Part shown: piece after piece, positions 22,577 to 33,100 of the stretch
How the letters are laid out: every line of letters begins with the position of its first letter
How positions within the stretch are numbered: the stretch's first letter is position 1
DNA from: Microglena sp. YARC
Lineage: Eukaryota; Chlorophyta; Chlorophyceae; Chlamydomonadales; Chlamydomonadaceae
Reading direction: 5' to 3'
Length of the DNA: 64,000 nt
Assembly (NCBI GenBank): GCA_022414725.1
Contig: CM039463.1
Span: 34,293,500-34,357,499 of the forward strand
Translations under genes and position numbers: made by a program
Notes under the pieces: model-generated
Told to the model about the DNA's origin: nothing
The model's input: the letters and a program-made list of their open reading frames with translations, nothing else
The model's database searches: none

Positions 22577-25169
22577 TCACACAATGCATCAGAGCAGCCA
22601 TCAAATACCCTATGATCGTAGCCCCCTTCTCTCTCACAGACATCCACATTATAGATAAAGCAGTACTTAAGACAGTCAAACTGTGCAGCAGCCTTCCCAT
22701 GTCCTTCCCCACTAGGGCACTACACCTGCCCAAAACAGAGGCAGGCCTAGGGATCCCCTCTCTCCTCACTGGATACACACAAATTACTGCCTCTGCCCTC
22801 ACCCACGCCATGAATGACACTGGACGCCTGGGCATACTAACCAAATCTCTCCTCACTAAAACCTTCAAAACTTTCCACACTCTCACTCCAACCTCTCTCT
22901 CTCTCACAAACTCCTCCAATACTCATCTCTTGCCCGGCAACTTCAACTCCTAGACCATTCAAACATCCAAATTACCTGGAATGACACAGAACTCCTGGAT
23001 AAGCTCAACATCCAATCAGTACTCCCTCAACCTGCTCACATCCCTGTCTCCCTTGTGACTCCCTTCCACGATCTAGGGATATATACATACCACGACCTGG
23101 TTACTCCAGCAGGCACTCACCTTATCACTACCACGGATCTCCCTCTTATCACACAGGGCAAAGTCACAAAGCACCATCGGCGCTCCCTCAACCTCCTTAC
23201 AGCACACCTCACTGGCAACAGCCCCGACCTGCTCCCCTCCTTCAGCCATGCCAACCCTCTTCCATTACCGCAGCGACAACTTACCTCGTCATACACCATC
23301 CCACCCAAACCGTCAGCCGATGCGCAGAACATGTTTGTCGCCCGCCCGGCCTCCACCCCAACTCAGCGCTACCCCACCAGCCGAGCGCAAACCTCCTGTC
23401 AAGGAAGCGGACTACACTGCAGACCCTCTCCGAGACCTCAGCGGGGAACAATGGTGGGCGTGGACCACCTGCAACTCCACAGCCGAATGGAACGCCAACG
23501 TCGACCACTACGGTAAAGCATGGGGCAACAATGAAGCCGCGACAACCTGGGCATCCCGCCTTCACCTCTGCAAGGCCATCATCCGCGGCCCAGCCAAGCC
23601 CTTCTTTAAGCACTACAACATCACTAAGGTCTCCAACCCTGATCTTCTCAAGGCAGCAATGCTCCACCCTACCCCTGGATCCCCATCCCCCCCTACCCGT
23701 CTCCTTCACCTCACCTATGGTAAACCAGTACAAACCCCTCAGCATCACCAGCTGGCGCAGCAAACGGACCATGGACACTAGGGACACCAGCATCACCACC
23801 ACTGCCCACCTCCAATGGGCCCCCATCACCATGCACAACGACCATAGCAGTCAATACACCCAAATTGGTTACACTATCCTTCACAGTAACCCAATTACTC
23901 CCACCACCTCTGAGGTCCACTGGAAACCACAACCATACCACACCACCCACCTCATCACTATGCTGGGCCAATCCACCTATGACACCCTTCTCCAGGCCTT
24001 CAAAGACACACCCACTACCACAACCCATCTTAACCCCAGAAGAGACTCCCACCTTACTAACTCCCAGCAACAGGGACAATGGGCCACTACACCTGGCTTC
24101 AACGCTGATAACCATGCCCTTGTCCACAAACTTCTTCACACAGACACTCATGACCGAAACCCTACCTGGGACATCCAATCACCACTCAAACACACAGCCC
24201 AAACTGGCATCCTCACTGGCTCAGAAGGCCATCAAACCCACACGCATGCAGACACTACATTCCTCTATAACCCCACCGGGAAATGTGTGGGTCATAGTAC
24301 CCAACACCCTTCTCACCTCCCTCCACACACACTATGAATACAATAAAACTACACGCCCTTCAACTTGGAACCAACTCACACAAGGAGGATTCCTACCTGA
24401 CCTTGCAGCCCTATACACCAGACACAAGGACACCCCTGCCTCCACCTACACTCTTCCCCAGCCCTGCACCAAGCTAACCTACACCTCAACATCACCCATC
24501 ACCGCACTGCTACCCCACTCAACCTAGATTCTGCCTATGAAGAATTTTCCTCCATGAACCCAGCTGACCAGCTCTTTGGAGCCAACGGGGATCTCTTCCA
24601 CAGCATCTGGACAGGGGGGATCACTGGTGGACATCCCTACCTCCGTCACCGATGCACACAAGGCACTCAGGTGGGCTCTAGCCAGTGCTGACCACGCAGA
24701 AGCACAACACATCCCAACATGCACTGTCTTACTCATCCCAGACAACTATAATGCCCCCTACAAGAAACTATTGCACCACCCCTGGATCCATTACGTGGAC
24801 TCCAGACCTTTCTCTGCAATCTACAGCACCTCTGAAACCTGGCTAGGGGGCAAACATCACAACCCTACCTCCTCCCACAAGCTCCACATTCTCATCATCA
24901 GCAACCCAAGCAGCCAACCTGAATACCTAAACCGTCTCCAGAGGTTCAAAGACATCTGGTCACAGCACATGCTCAGCATCTCACCCTACTGGGAACCACA
25001 TAACCTCCCTGCACATCCTACCCTTACCTCTTCAGACACACAAATCACCTACCCCAGGACTCTTAAATCCCTCACTACCCTGCCCTGGCAGCCTACCACC
25101 CACCACTGCCCCCTCTGCTCCCCACAGTTATCTACCCCTGCCACTACCCAGCCATACCTACCCTAGGTC
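22577..25169 (+). pseudogene. LINE segment between RT and RNase H, function unknown
   Basis: About 2.6 kb separate the RT from RNase H. Frames at 22,612-22,953, 23,248-23,781, 23,531-24,337, 23,865-24,527 and 24,576-25,166 carry it. They include a Trp-rich stretch with EQWWAWTTCNSTAEW, a block with RGPAKPFFKHYNI, and near 24,700-24,900 an ordered region with VLLIPDNYNAPYKKLL and HPWIHYVDS. I do not recognise a family. It could be thumb, linker or an extra domain. The same sequence is present, more damaged, at 1-490. Confidence 0.6.
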
Positions 25170-26619
25170 TGCAGGTCTATACTGATGGCAGCCTGATCAA
25201 GGGAGCCCCTGGCACCCCCAGCAAAATAGGTGCAGGGGTCTACATACCTGTGGCTGGTATGAGCTATTCCATTAACCCAGGAGGCCAAGGCCCACCAGAA
25301 CTAACAACCGGGATGAATTAGTGGCCATCCATCAAGCCATAGCACGCATTGACTATAATACTGACCTCACCCTGCACACTGACAGCCTCTGCTCACTCCA
25401 ACTCATTAACAAAATGATTCAAGATCCTACTACCTCTACACGTTCTCTTCACTCTGAACTCCTGCATTCTATCCGCACTCACCTTGTCCAACGCATTCTG
25501 GCAGGATCACACACTACCCTCTGCAAAGTACGCTCACACACTGGCATATTGGGCAATGATAGAGCAGATGCACTAGCACGCAATGCAGCCACCAACCCAG
25601 CATCTGTACGATACACCGACACCACTGGAGAACAACCCCGCCACAACACCTATTGGCCCACTGTCCAACCCCCCTGCACACCTCTTGGCACAACTCCCCC
25701 ACGAGCCTTAGCACCTAACCTCACCAACGGGATCAGTCTTAACCTTCCCACTAGCTGCCACCTCGGACAACATCCCCTCAAAGGCATATATGCCACCACC
25801 TGGGCTGATAACACCCCCTTGCATCTACCCCACTCCAGCAATAAATTCTGGACATCCTCTCACATCACCCACAAAACTAAGTTCTGCATCCTCAAGGCCA
25901 GATGGGGCCGACTGTGGAACAAGAAGCTTGCCTATCGCTGGAAGATGCCCTATGCTAACAACCCCAACCCTGCCACCTCCCCCACATGCCCTATTTGTAC
26001 CACCCACGAGGACGGAGCTGGCCACATTCTTGCTGGCTGCACACACGCCACCTTCAAGGGCATGTACATCAAGCGTCATGACGCAGCTGTCCACTTACTG
26101 CACAAGGCCATCAGCAAAGGCGCCCTTGGATCCCGCCGCGTTATCATGGACGCAGGTAGGCTGGAGGACCTCCCCCGCGGAGTCCTTGGCAAAACACTGC
26201 CTGACTGGTTACGCCCTCCCTCCATCTCAGCAGAGATCTGGCCCAAACTGAGGCCAGATCTCGCCATCCTGCCCGAGGTGGACTCACCCACCATTGCTGC
26301 TGACAAGGAAATCTGGATTCTAGAGCTGGGATACTGCTCTGAAACCAACCATGCCACTAAGGCAGAGGATAAACATGCCCAACACACCCAGTTGGTGGCC
26401 GGCCTAAGACTAGCTGGCTACCTTGTTCACTACCTAGTTGTTACCATTGGTACCACTGGCACCATCCCCAGAACCTTTGTGACCTTCATGACCACCCTTG
26501 GTCTTACCAATTTAGAAATTCTTACATTAGCAGACCAGCTGCACCACCACTCTGTTGACAGCTTTCAGACTATTTTACAATGTCGTAGATTCATGGAACA
26601 CCACCCCGCCGGAGATTAA
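25170..26619 (+). CDS. LINE RNase H and C-terminal zinc-finger tail (3' end of the pol frame)
   Basis: RNase H begins with VYTDGS (first Asp at 25,184-25,186). Next comes the RDELVAIHQAI block (catalytic Glu), HTDSLCSLQLIN (second Asp) and KVRSHTGILGNDRADAL (last Asp), so all four acidic residues are present. One frameshift near 25,312 separates the first block; the rest is open from 25,321 to a stop at 26,619 (432 residues). The tail has CPICTTHEDGAGHILAGC, a Cys-x2-Cys-x7-His-x4-Cys cluster as in LINE C-termini. RNase H would remove the RNA template after target-primed reverse transcription. This is the only long intact piece of the LINE. Confidence 0.8.
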
Positions 26620-26826
26620 CATTTTTTTGGTCCAGCTAGTGCCACCCACGTGACTGACTGAAATGACTCTCAGTCAGTTACGGGTGGGATCACAACTAGT
26701 ACTGGATATTTTTTTGTGTTTATCTATGGTGACTACAGCTAGCTTCTGCGTACGCTGTGGTGTCCTTAATCTCACGTCCCTAGAGTATTTATATTTCTTG
26801 GATGTAACAATTTCAATTTCAATTTA
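26620..26826 (+). other. LINE 3' UTR with CAATTT-type terminal repeats
   Basis: After the stop there are 200 bp without coding potential, ending in imperfect copies of CAATTT (about 26,806-26,826). Short tandem 3' ends in place of poly(A) are known from several LINE clades. The exact border to the next sequence is inferred, not proved. Confidence 0.5.
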
Positions 26827-26993
26827 AAGAAAGTGCAGGGGTTTATCGGCACTAGAGGCCGCCCAACACTATCCCATCCACCTCCAACACGTGTCTGATC
26901 TAAGATATCGCAGGGGGCATCACAGAAGCAACATCAACTAGCCACTAAGACAAGTCCACCAAAGAATCTGTCTGCATCTAGTACGGATGGGCA

Positions 26994-27496
26994 ATGGGTC
27001 TATGTCAGGGTACTTCAAATGGCCAAATTGGCCAGCGCTTTAGCGCACTTGAAAACAAAAAAACTGCGCTTTGTAGTGCAAAAAGCGCAAAAATTGCTTG
27101 CTGCGCCCGCAGGGGGTTGAAAGAAACTGCGCTTAAAGCGCAGAGGGGGTCAAAAAGTCAGCGCTCAAAAGCGCAAAAGCGCGCGCTTTGAATTACCCTG
27201 GTCTATGTGTCACATATCAAAGGGCGCTTTGATAAGAAGCGTGGAGCTAACTTCATGATGGAACCCGGTACTGTGAGTCCAACCTATCATCAAGATGTCA
27301 TCTCACAAAATGAGAACGGCTCTCATCCCAGCCCAAGTCAAGTCAGCCCATGTCCAGAAGAACCACGAAGTAAACAAAGTAGCCGTGCTGTCGGTAAACC
27401 AATGTATGCAGAGCTATCGTCTGATGAAGAAGTCAACAAGAAGAAGACATCGAAGACGTCAACAGCAGCTACAAAGAAGCAGAGGAGCCGTAGTAG
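26994..27496 (+). pseudogene. Helitron-like gene, first recognisable exon(s)
   Basis: The frame from 27,207 encodes a Ser/Lys-rich stretch ending KKQRSRSR. It runs into a GT-type donor after 27,496 (AGTAG|GTGAGT), leaving the codon split after two bases. Upstream, 26,994-27,200 can be read as a Lys/Ala/Arg-rich frame but is built from GCGC-containing repeats, so its coding status is doubtful. I place this in the Helitron-like gene because the following exons keep the same phase and lead to its N-terminal domain. No start codon can be chosen with confidence. Confidence 0.45.
27034..27230. repeat. GCGC-rich short palindromic repeats
   Basis: At least ten GCGC cores lie in about 200 bp, mostly as AGCGC/GCGCTTT pairs in both orientations (for example GCGCTTTAGCGC near 27,036). 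The surrounding sequence is AT-rich. The degraded copy at about 2,310-2,515 shows the same block. Confidence 0.6.
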
Positions 27497-27724
27497 GTGA
27501 GTAATATATAGTGGTGTGACTCTGATGAATGATGTTAATGGCGTTTTGCGTGATTCTCCTATCAGTTATACAGTTGAACAAAACCCTTCGTTAACCAAGT
27601 TGCTTACATGTCAATGCAAGACCTCACACATTGATGGTTACGAACATGCATGGCCATCAACCATTTAATTACCATCAATTTTCTCCCTTGATCTTGACAT
27701 CCTTCCATTGTAATGTGTTTGTAG

Positions 27725-27793
27725 GAGTCAACCATCTGCTGTGCAACAGGAGCAAGAGAAGAATAGAAAGCGAAATGAGAATGCCCGTCTTCA
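27725..27793 (+). pseudogene. Helitron-like gene, small basic exon 1
   Basis: The acceptor TTTGTAG precedes 27,725 and a donor GTAAGT follows 27,793. The 69-bp exon reads SQPSAVQQEQEKNRKR and so on, Lys/Arg/Glu/Gln-rich. Both borders split the codon after two bases, so it can be added or removed without changing frame. Basic repeats like this precede the N-terminal domain in many Helitron proteins. Confidence 0.55.
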
Positions 27794-28210
27794 GTAAGTG
27801 CTGTCAATAAATCCTTGAATACCATTGTAATTCCTTGTTGTCCATTCTTATGAAATAATATATGTTTTATTCCTTATTGTGAATCTATTAACCCACCATG
27901 TGTCTAAAAATGAAGAAGAAACACGGTAAGACGACCGACCTAAAGCCTTATATAAGAAGTACGACATAAAGCCATATATATTTCCCACATAAAATCAATT
28001 CATATTATATTCCATTATTATAAACTCAGTACACTTGTTCTCTTGAATGCTGTGAACAGGCATGAGTATAAACCCGTTCACAACGATGAATGATCAATGA
28101 GGCAGCTATATATGTGTGTTGTACATCATCGTAATCCCTCTATGTCTTGTACACCTTATTCCATTTGTTCTGCTAAATTGCAATACCTTTCCATTGTAAT
28201 GTGTTTGTAG

Positions 28211-28282
28211 GCGTGAAGCTTCAGCTGTGCAAGAGGAGAAAAAGAAGAATAAAATGCAAAAGAAGAATGCCTGTCTTCATCA
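28211..28282 (+). pseudogene. Helitron-like gene, small basic exon 2
   Basis: This has the same design as the exon at 27,725, with acceptor GTTTGTAG and donor GTAAGT. It is 72 bp and reads REASAVQEEKKKNKMQKKNA. The two exons and their flanks resemble each other, which points to exon duplication. Confidence 0.55.
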
Positions 28283-28351
28283 GTAAGTTTCATGAATAGC
28301 CTTTCTCCAATGTTTCGATGTCCTGCATTGCATATATACACTTGTATGCAG

Positions 28352-28380
28352 GTATGATGAAGAAATTCAGAAAATGTTGT
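28352..28380 (+). pseudogene. Helitron-like gene, truncated small exon
   Basis: After the acceptor TATGCAG the reading is YDEEIQKML followed by TAA. The start resembles the next two exons (HDEETQQEE) but the rest is missing, so this looks like a decayed repeat exon. Confidence 0.4.
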
Positions 28381-28554
28381 AAATAAATAGACGCTTTAAT
28401 TCGTATTGTTTGTGTGTGTACAATGTGTGCAATGTGTACAATATATGTGTGCATAGCATAGTAACTCCTTTATTATGATCTTATCGAGTAAACAATTGAT
28501 GCTTTATTTCGTATTGTGAACCTTCCAAACCAACATGTATAAAAATGTGTGTAG

Positions 28555-28623
28555 GCATGATGAAGAAACTCAGCAAGAGGAACGACAGAAAGCCCAGTCA
28601 AGAATGAACAAGAAGCGACAAGG
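28555..28623 (+). pseudogene. Helitron-like gene, small basic exon 3
   Basis: The acceptor GTGTGTAG precedes it and GTATGG follows as donor. It is 69 bp, reading HDEETQQEERQKAQSRMNKK. It is nearly identical to 28,920-28,978 together with its flanking intron sequence, so the two arose by tandem duplication. Confidence 0.55.
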
Positions 28624-28919
28624 GTATGGCCATTGTAGTATGTTTGTAGTCGCGATCCATGAGCTGTGCAGGTGGAGCAAGAGAAAAATAGAATTTTAAT
28701 TGTGACCAATTGTCATTAACATGTGTGAACTGTCATAGGCAGTTCACACATGTTTGTACATTGCATATGATTATCATGCTTACTCAGATATTTGTACAAT
28801 ATATGTGTGCATAGCATAGTAACTCCTTTATGATCTTATCGAGTAAACAATAGATGCTTTATTTCGTATTGTGAACCTTCCAACCCAACATGTATACAAA
28901 TGTGTGTAGGCATGATGAA

Positions 28920-28978
28920 GAAACTCAGCAAGAGGAACGACAGAAAGCCCAGACAAGAATGAACAAGAAGCAACAAGG
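28920..28978 (+). pseudogene. Helitron-like gene, small basic exon 4
   Basis: This is a near copy of the exon at 28,555, with the same acceptor, the same donor and the same HDEETQQEERQKAQ reading. It lies about 50 bp upstream of the gypsy insertion. A further exon start follows the acceptor TTTGCAG (29,004) but is cut by the LTR at 29,029. Confidence 0.55.
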
Positions 28979-29028
28979 GTATGGCCATTGTAGTATGTTT
29001 GCAGGCGGGAACCATGAGATGTTTCTAT

Positions 29029-29373
29029 TGTAACGGTACAGAACCCTTCACGGGTACTCTGGCCTTCCAGCAAGGCATACGGGTACACCTTACCCGTAAG
29101 CCACGTGACGAACGCACATGATACAGTACCATACCCATGTACTACCTCATCTCTCACAACACACCCGTTGCGTACATAGACACGAGCTACTCGGGACGAA
29201 CCCTTCTACTCCTTCACGAAGACGTTCTCCCCGATCAACTCTACATCCCCTACATAGGTAACACCCTACTGTTCTGCTAGCTTACGCATATCGACTACAC
29301 ATGAACATACATCACATAGACTGTTCTACTAGATTAACCCCCCAGGCTGCTGAATGCATCCTGAGCTGTTCCA
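29029..29373 (+). repeat. 5' LTR of chromovirus
   Basis: The LTR runs from TGTAACGGTACAG to GAGCTGTTCCA. The 3' LTR ends GAGCTGTTACA, so TG...CA ends are kept. Five differences to the 3' LTR over 345 bp indicate low age. Promoter and poly(A) signals must lie here but I cannot assign them. Confidence 0.92.
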
Positions 29374-29374
29374 C

Positions 29375-29386
29375 TGGTAGCGGAGC
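29375..29386 (+). other. Primer binding site
   Basis: TGGTAGCGGAGC begins two bases after the LTR. The first bases (TGGTA) match the usual initiator-methionine tRNA primer site TGGTATCAGAGC, but the rest differs, so the primer tRNA is not certain. The TRIM element at 53,916 has almost the same site. Confidence 0.7.
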
Positions 29387-30135
29387 TGGTTTCGTTCCTT
29401 AGGGACCTCACGCATACACATACGCACGCATACGTATTTTTCTTCGAATTAATCGCACCCGCCAGGACATCCTGTCGGCTTTCTGGCATTTTCGGCTCGC
29501 TGTTCCTGCTCTTACCTGTAAGCTTCGAGTACACGTAGCGCCTGTTAAGCTCTCGCAGTTAACTGTCCTGTCAGGCTCGACACGCCCTAGGCCGCCTGCG
29601 ACCTGTCTTGCATGGGCATCTTTTCCTAGCCTGCCGACCCCTGTATGGCCTACGCTCTCGATTCTTGCATTCACGTCCTGTCCTTTTGGTCATAGCTTCT
29701 AAAGCTCCTTTCCCGAGCATCTGGAGCGGGGTTTGATCTATTGGGCAGCATTGGCTCCATTGGCCACCTAGGCCGTACTTGCTTTAATTAGCGTACTTCA
29801 CGAGCCTGTCCTGCGACTCTTCCTGCTTGCTGCATCATCTTTTGTTGCTTTCCGCCTGCACGTTTGCTCATCCTGTCGCGCAATTCGGTTCGTCGTTGTC
29901 CTTCCTGGTTTCCCTGTGATTCGTGCCTTTGCAGTGCTTTTATCCCTCATCGTATTCTGGACGAACGCGTCATATACAGTTACGCTTGAGGAATTCTCAG
30001 CTCGTTACGCTCGCAAAAATTACTAGTCCCTGTGACAGGTGAATTTGGGCCTCTTGCAGTTGCGAGTAATTCTCCCTCTCTCGCCCACCACTCATCCCTG
30101 TCCAGCCTACTGACTTGTTCTGTTGCCTGTGCAGA

Positions 30136-33100
30136 ATGGCATCCCACAAATCCACCAAGGTAACCGACGACGCGGCTGACCAGCCTACGATGTCAGTGGT
30201 CGACACCAATCCTGAAGGGATGGGGTCTTCTGACACCGAGCCCGACACTGAGCTCGGTGCTACGCTGGATGAGTCCGCATCCGCCGAAGCGCGGACCTCT
30301 GTCTCAGTGGGTACGCTGCAACCGCTGGTTGACGGCCTCAATGGTCTGGCGGCACCCTCGGGTGCCCCGCCCGCTGCCCCGCCTCCGCGCGCGGGCATGG
30401 CCCCGACGACGACGCCGACGCCGACGCCGCTGGCTGAGCCTTCCCTCGAGGAGCTCAGCGCTCGCTATGATGGGGGCGCGGAGCGCAGGCGTCATCAGCA
30501 CATGGGTGGCCACCTGATCGCGGCGGAGCAAATTGGACAACTCCGCGCGCAGCTCGACCAGGCCTCCATCGCCAACTCGGCCCTTACCGAGCAGTTTGTG
30601 GTGAAGATATCCGCTAAGGACGCCGAAGTCGCTGACCTCACGCAGCGCCTCGCCGTCTCCAGCGCGGCTACCAAGGCCGCATTGGCCAATGGCGATCCTA
30701 CCGAGAGGCAAGAGCTGTTAAACAGTCACTACTTACTCGGCAAGGCTCTGGCTCAGAGTCGCAAGGCGTTGTCCGACCTCCAGGCCGCTTTCACTGAAGC
30801 CGCGGCGACCACAAGGTCCTCCATGGATGTGTTGTGCATCGAGCTGGCGACTATGGAGTCCGAGCTCGAGGCTGCTAAAGGCGACCTTGCTCGATCCCAA
30901 GCAGGTGAGCGCAGTCTGATTCCTGACGAATATAGGACAAACCTGCCTTTCTCGATTTGCAATCCATTTGATCATATTGAGGACTCACCTTCCCGATTGG
31001 TTACACATCCCAATGTTTTGCCCGTGAATCGCACACTGTTTCCCAATCTGCCGACGCCATTGTCTAACTCGCCACGTTATTCCCCCCATGCAGCGCCCGC
31101 CCCCGCTCTCGCTGAAAACGCTCGCTTGACTGAGGTCGTCGCGCAGCTGACCCGCGAGAACGTCGCCTATGGCAAGCGCCCAATGAATGCTCCCACGGCT
31201 GCATCTCCCGCCGCCATTACCATGGCTGATGTCATGGCCATGATCGCGGCAAGCCAAGCTACTGTGGCGCGCAACGAGACTGTGCCGATGGACACTGAGG
31301 ACCCTGGCGGTTCTTCCAGCGGCGCCCGCTACGTTGGGTGTGGGAACGGCAGGACTGTGGGGCGCAAGCATGCGCTTCCTCAGGCCGCTCGCGAGGACGA
31401 CGCTGCCGCTCAGGAGGCCATCGTTGCGCGCAAGCAGGCGTTTCTGCGCGGCCGCGAGATCAAGGCGTCGCCCACATATGCCAAGGCTGCGAAGTCGGAT
31501 GGTCTTCTCCATTACCACTCCGCTGACCACCCTGTCGCGCCGTATGCCGACGCCAAGTTGGCGGTGCATATGAACGCTTACGCTGACAGCCTCCTCCTGA
31601 CTGCGATCCTGAGAAACATCATGGATGCGCTGCAAGCGGTCGATGATCTCCGCGACAGCATGACCCGTTTGTACACGGCGTCCAAGATGCGAAAGCAGAG
31701 GTGGATGGAATTGATGCCTTTGAACATCAAAGACATTTCCGACAAGGACGCCGCCCTCAAGGGCACTAAGCTGAAGGCCCACTACCCGGCGGCGGAGGCC
31801 AATGACGACAAGATGGATGAGACGCTGCCTCGTGCACCTGACAGGCAGGTGCGGGTTGCGGAGAATTCAGGGTTGTTTAATAAACTAGCTGTCGCTCAGG
31901 TAGCCCCGGCGTTTGAGCCAGAACCCTTTCGCCTCCCCGACGTCTATGCCCCTTCGGGTGGCCTTACTGGCAAAATGCAACGTGGTTCGATCCCGCGGGG
32001 GGGCGCTACCCCTTACCCGCCGACAGCACCTACCGCCGCTCACTCACCACCCGACGGCCCCTTTTCGGTCTCCGACCACTCGTCATCGGGCCACAACATA
32101 GCCGATTCCCCAGGTTCGCCCCTCCAGGTTCCACCTGGCAACCCGACCTCTAATCGCGCTCCTCGGGCTAAGCAGCCCGAGCACCCAACGACGCCCGCCG
32201 TACCTATGGTGGCTTCCCCGGCCGCTGTTCGCCCTCGTGCACAGCGCGCAGCTACGCTGCCCGCAGACACACCTTCTCCGACGCGACAGAGTCGCGAGGG
32301 CGCACACCTGGCCCCGGCAGGCCCGCCAGGTGAGCCCGTCTCGCTACCGCCAATCACCCCTCCTCCCGATAACCGCGCCACTCGTCACTCTGATCACAAC
32401 ACTGGGTTCGCCAAGCGTGTTACCGAAATGAGAAAGGAACTACGTCTCATTGAACACAAACTGTCGGACAGATGCACTAGGGCTAAGTTGCGCCGATGGG
32501 TATTCAATGTGGTCACGATCATGGAGCTCCAGTTCTCCGACGGTTACCTTGGTTCGTTCGAGCGCATTGTTCCACACCTGTCCGGCGCTTTTACTGGCCA
32601 ACTCCGCATCACTTACGACGAGGCATGGGCTAGCGATGAGTTGGACGGGTTAGATTTCATGGGAATCGTCGCATGGGCAGAGTCGCTCCTCCTGCCCGAG
32701 CTATTAACGGAATCACACGTCGCTCTCACCAAACTACACGAAGGTGGCTTCCGCCAAGATACTCGCTCCTTGCAGAATTATTACCACGCCATCAAGTCTG
32801 AATTTTGCAAAGTCCCCGAGCTCACCGAGCGCGAAAAGTTAAACTTGTTTCGCACGGGACTCTCCGATGAACTCCGCGCCGGTGCACACTCTCGGCGTGA
32901 GTTGGGTACTATGTTCGAAACGATGGAGGATTTGTTCCGCTATCTGCAATTGGACGAAGCGAGGAAAGTTGTCGCCGCTCGTGGCAAGTCCTTGACGGAC
33001 AAGCACGATCGCCATCAGAGGGGAGGTTACGCTAACCAGAAGTCGAGGTACCCATTCAAGCGCCCCGCGGATACTAAATACCCGGGTAAGGACCTTGCAT

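Larger units (their letters stand above)
16255..26826 (+). mobile_element. LINE (non-LTR retrotransposon), plus-strand copy
   Basis: This is one element about 10.6 kb long. In order it holds an ORF1-like region (16,306-18,750), the APE endonuclease (19,738-20,460), the reverse transcriptase (21,420-22,480), a 2.6-kb segment of unknown role, RNase H (25,170-25,620), a CCHC-containing C-terminal tail and a 3' UTR ending in CAATTT-like repeats (26,808-26,826). The frame is broken in many places up to 25,320 and open from there to the stop. The 5' end is not defined because the copy begins at the inverted-repeat junction. Having both APE endonuclease and RNase H places it among RNase H-bearing LINE clades; I cannot choose the clade. 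Confidence 0.85.
27497..29028 (+). other. Introns of the Helitron-like gene
   Basis: Apart from the small exons listed, this is AT-rich sequence with blocks repeated in the intron copies (for example the AATATATGTGTGCATAGCATAG block near 28,440 and 28,800). I see no other feature. Confidence 0.5.

Noticed and set aside
31334..31573. Additional plus-strand frames, and the 265-codon minus-strand frame at 30,985-31,782, within gag
   Set aside because: They overlap the 1,122-residue gag frame, which has domain homology; GC-rich codon use opens the alternative frames.
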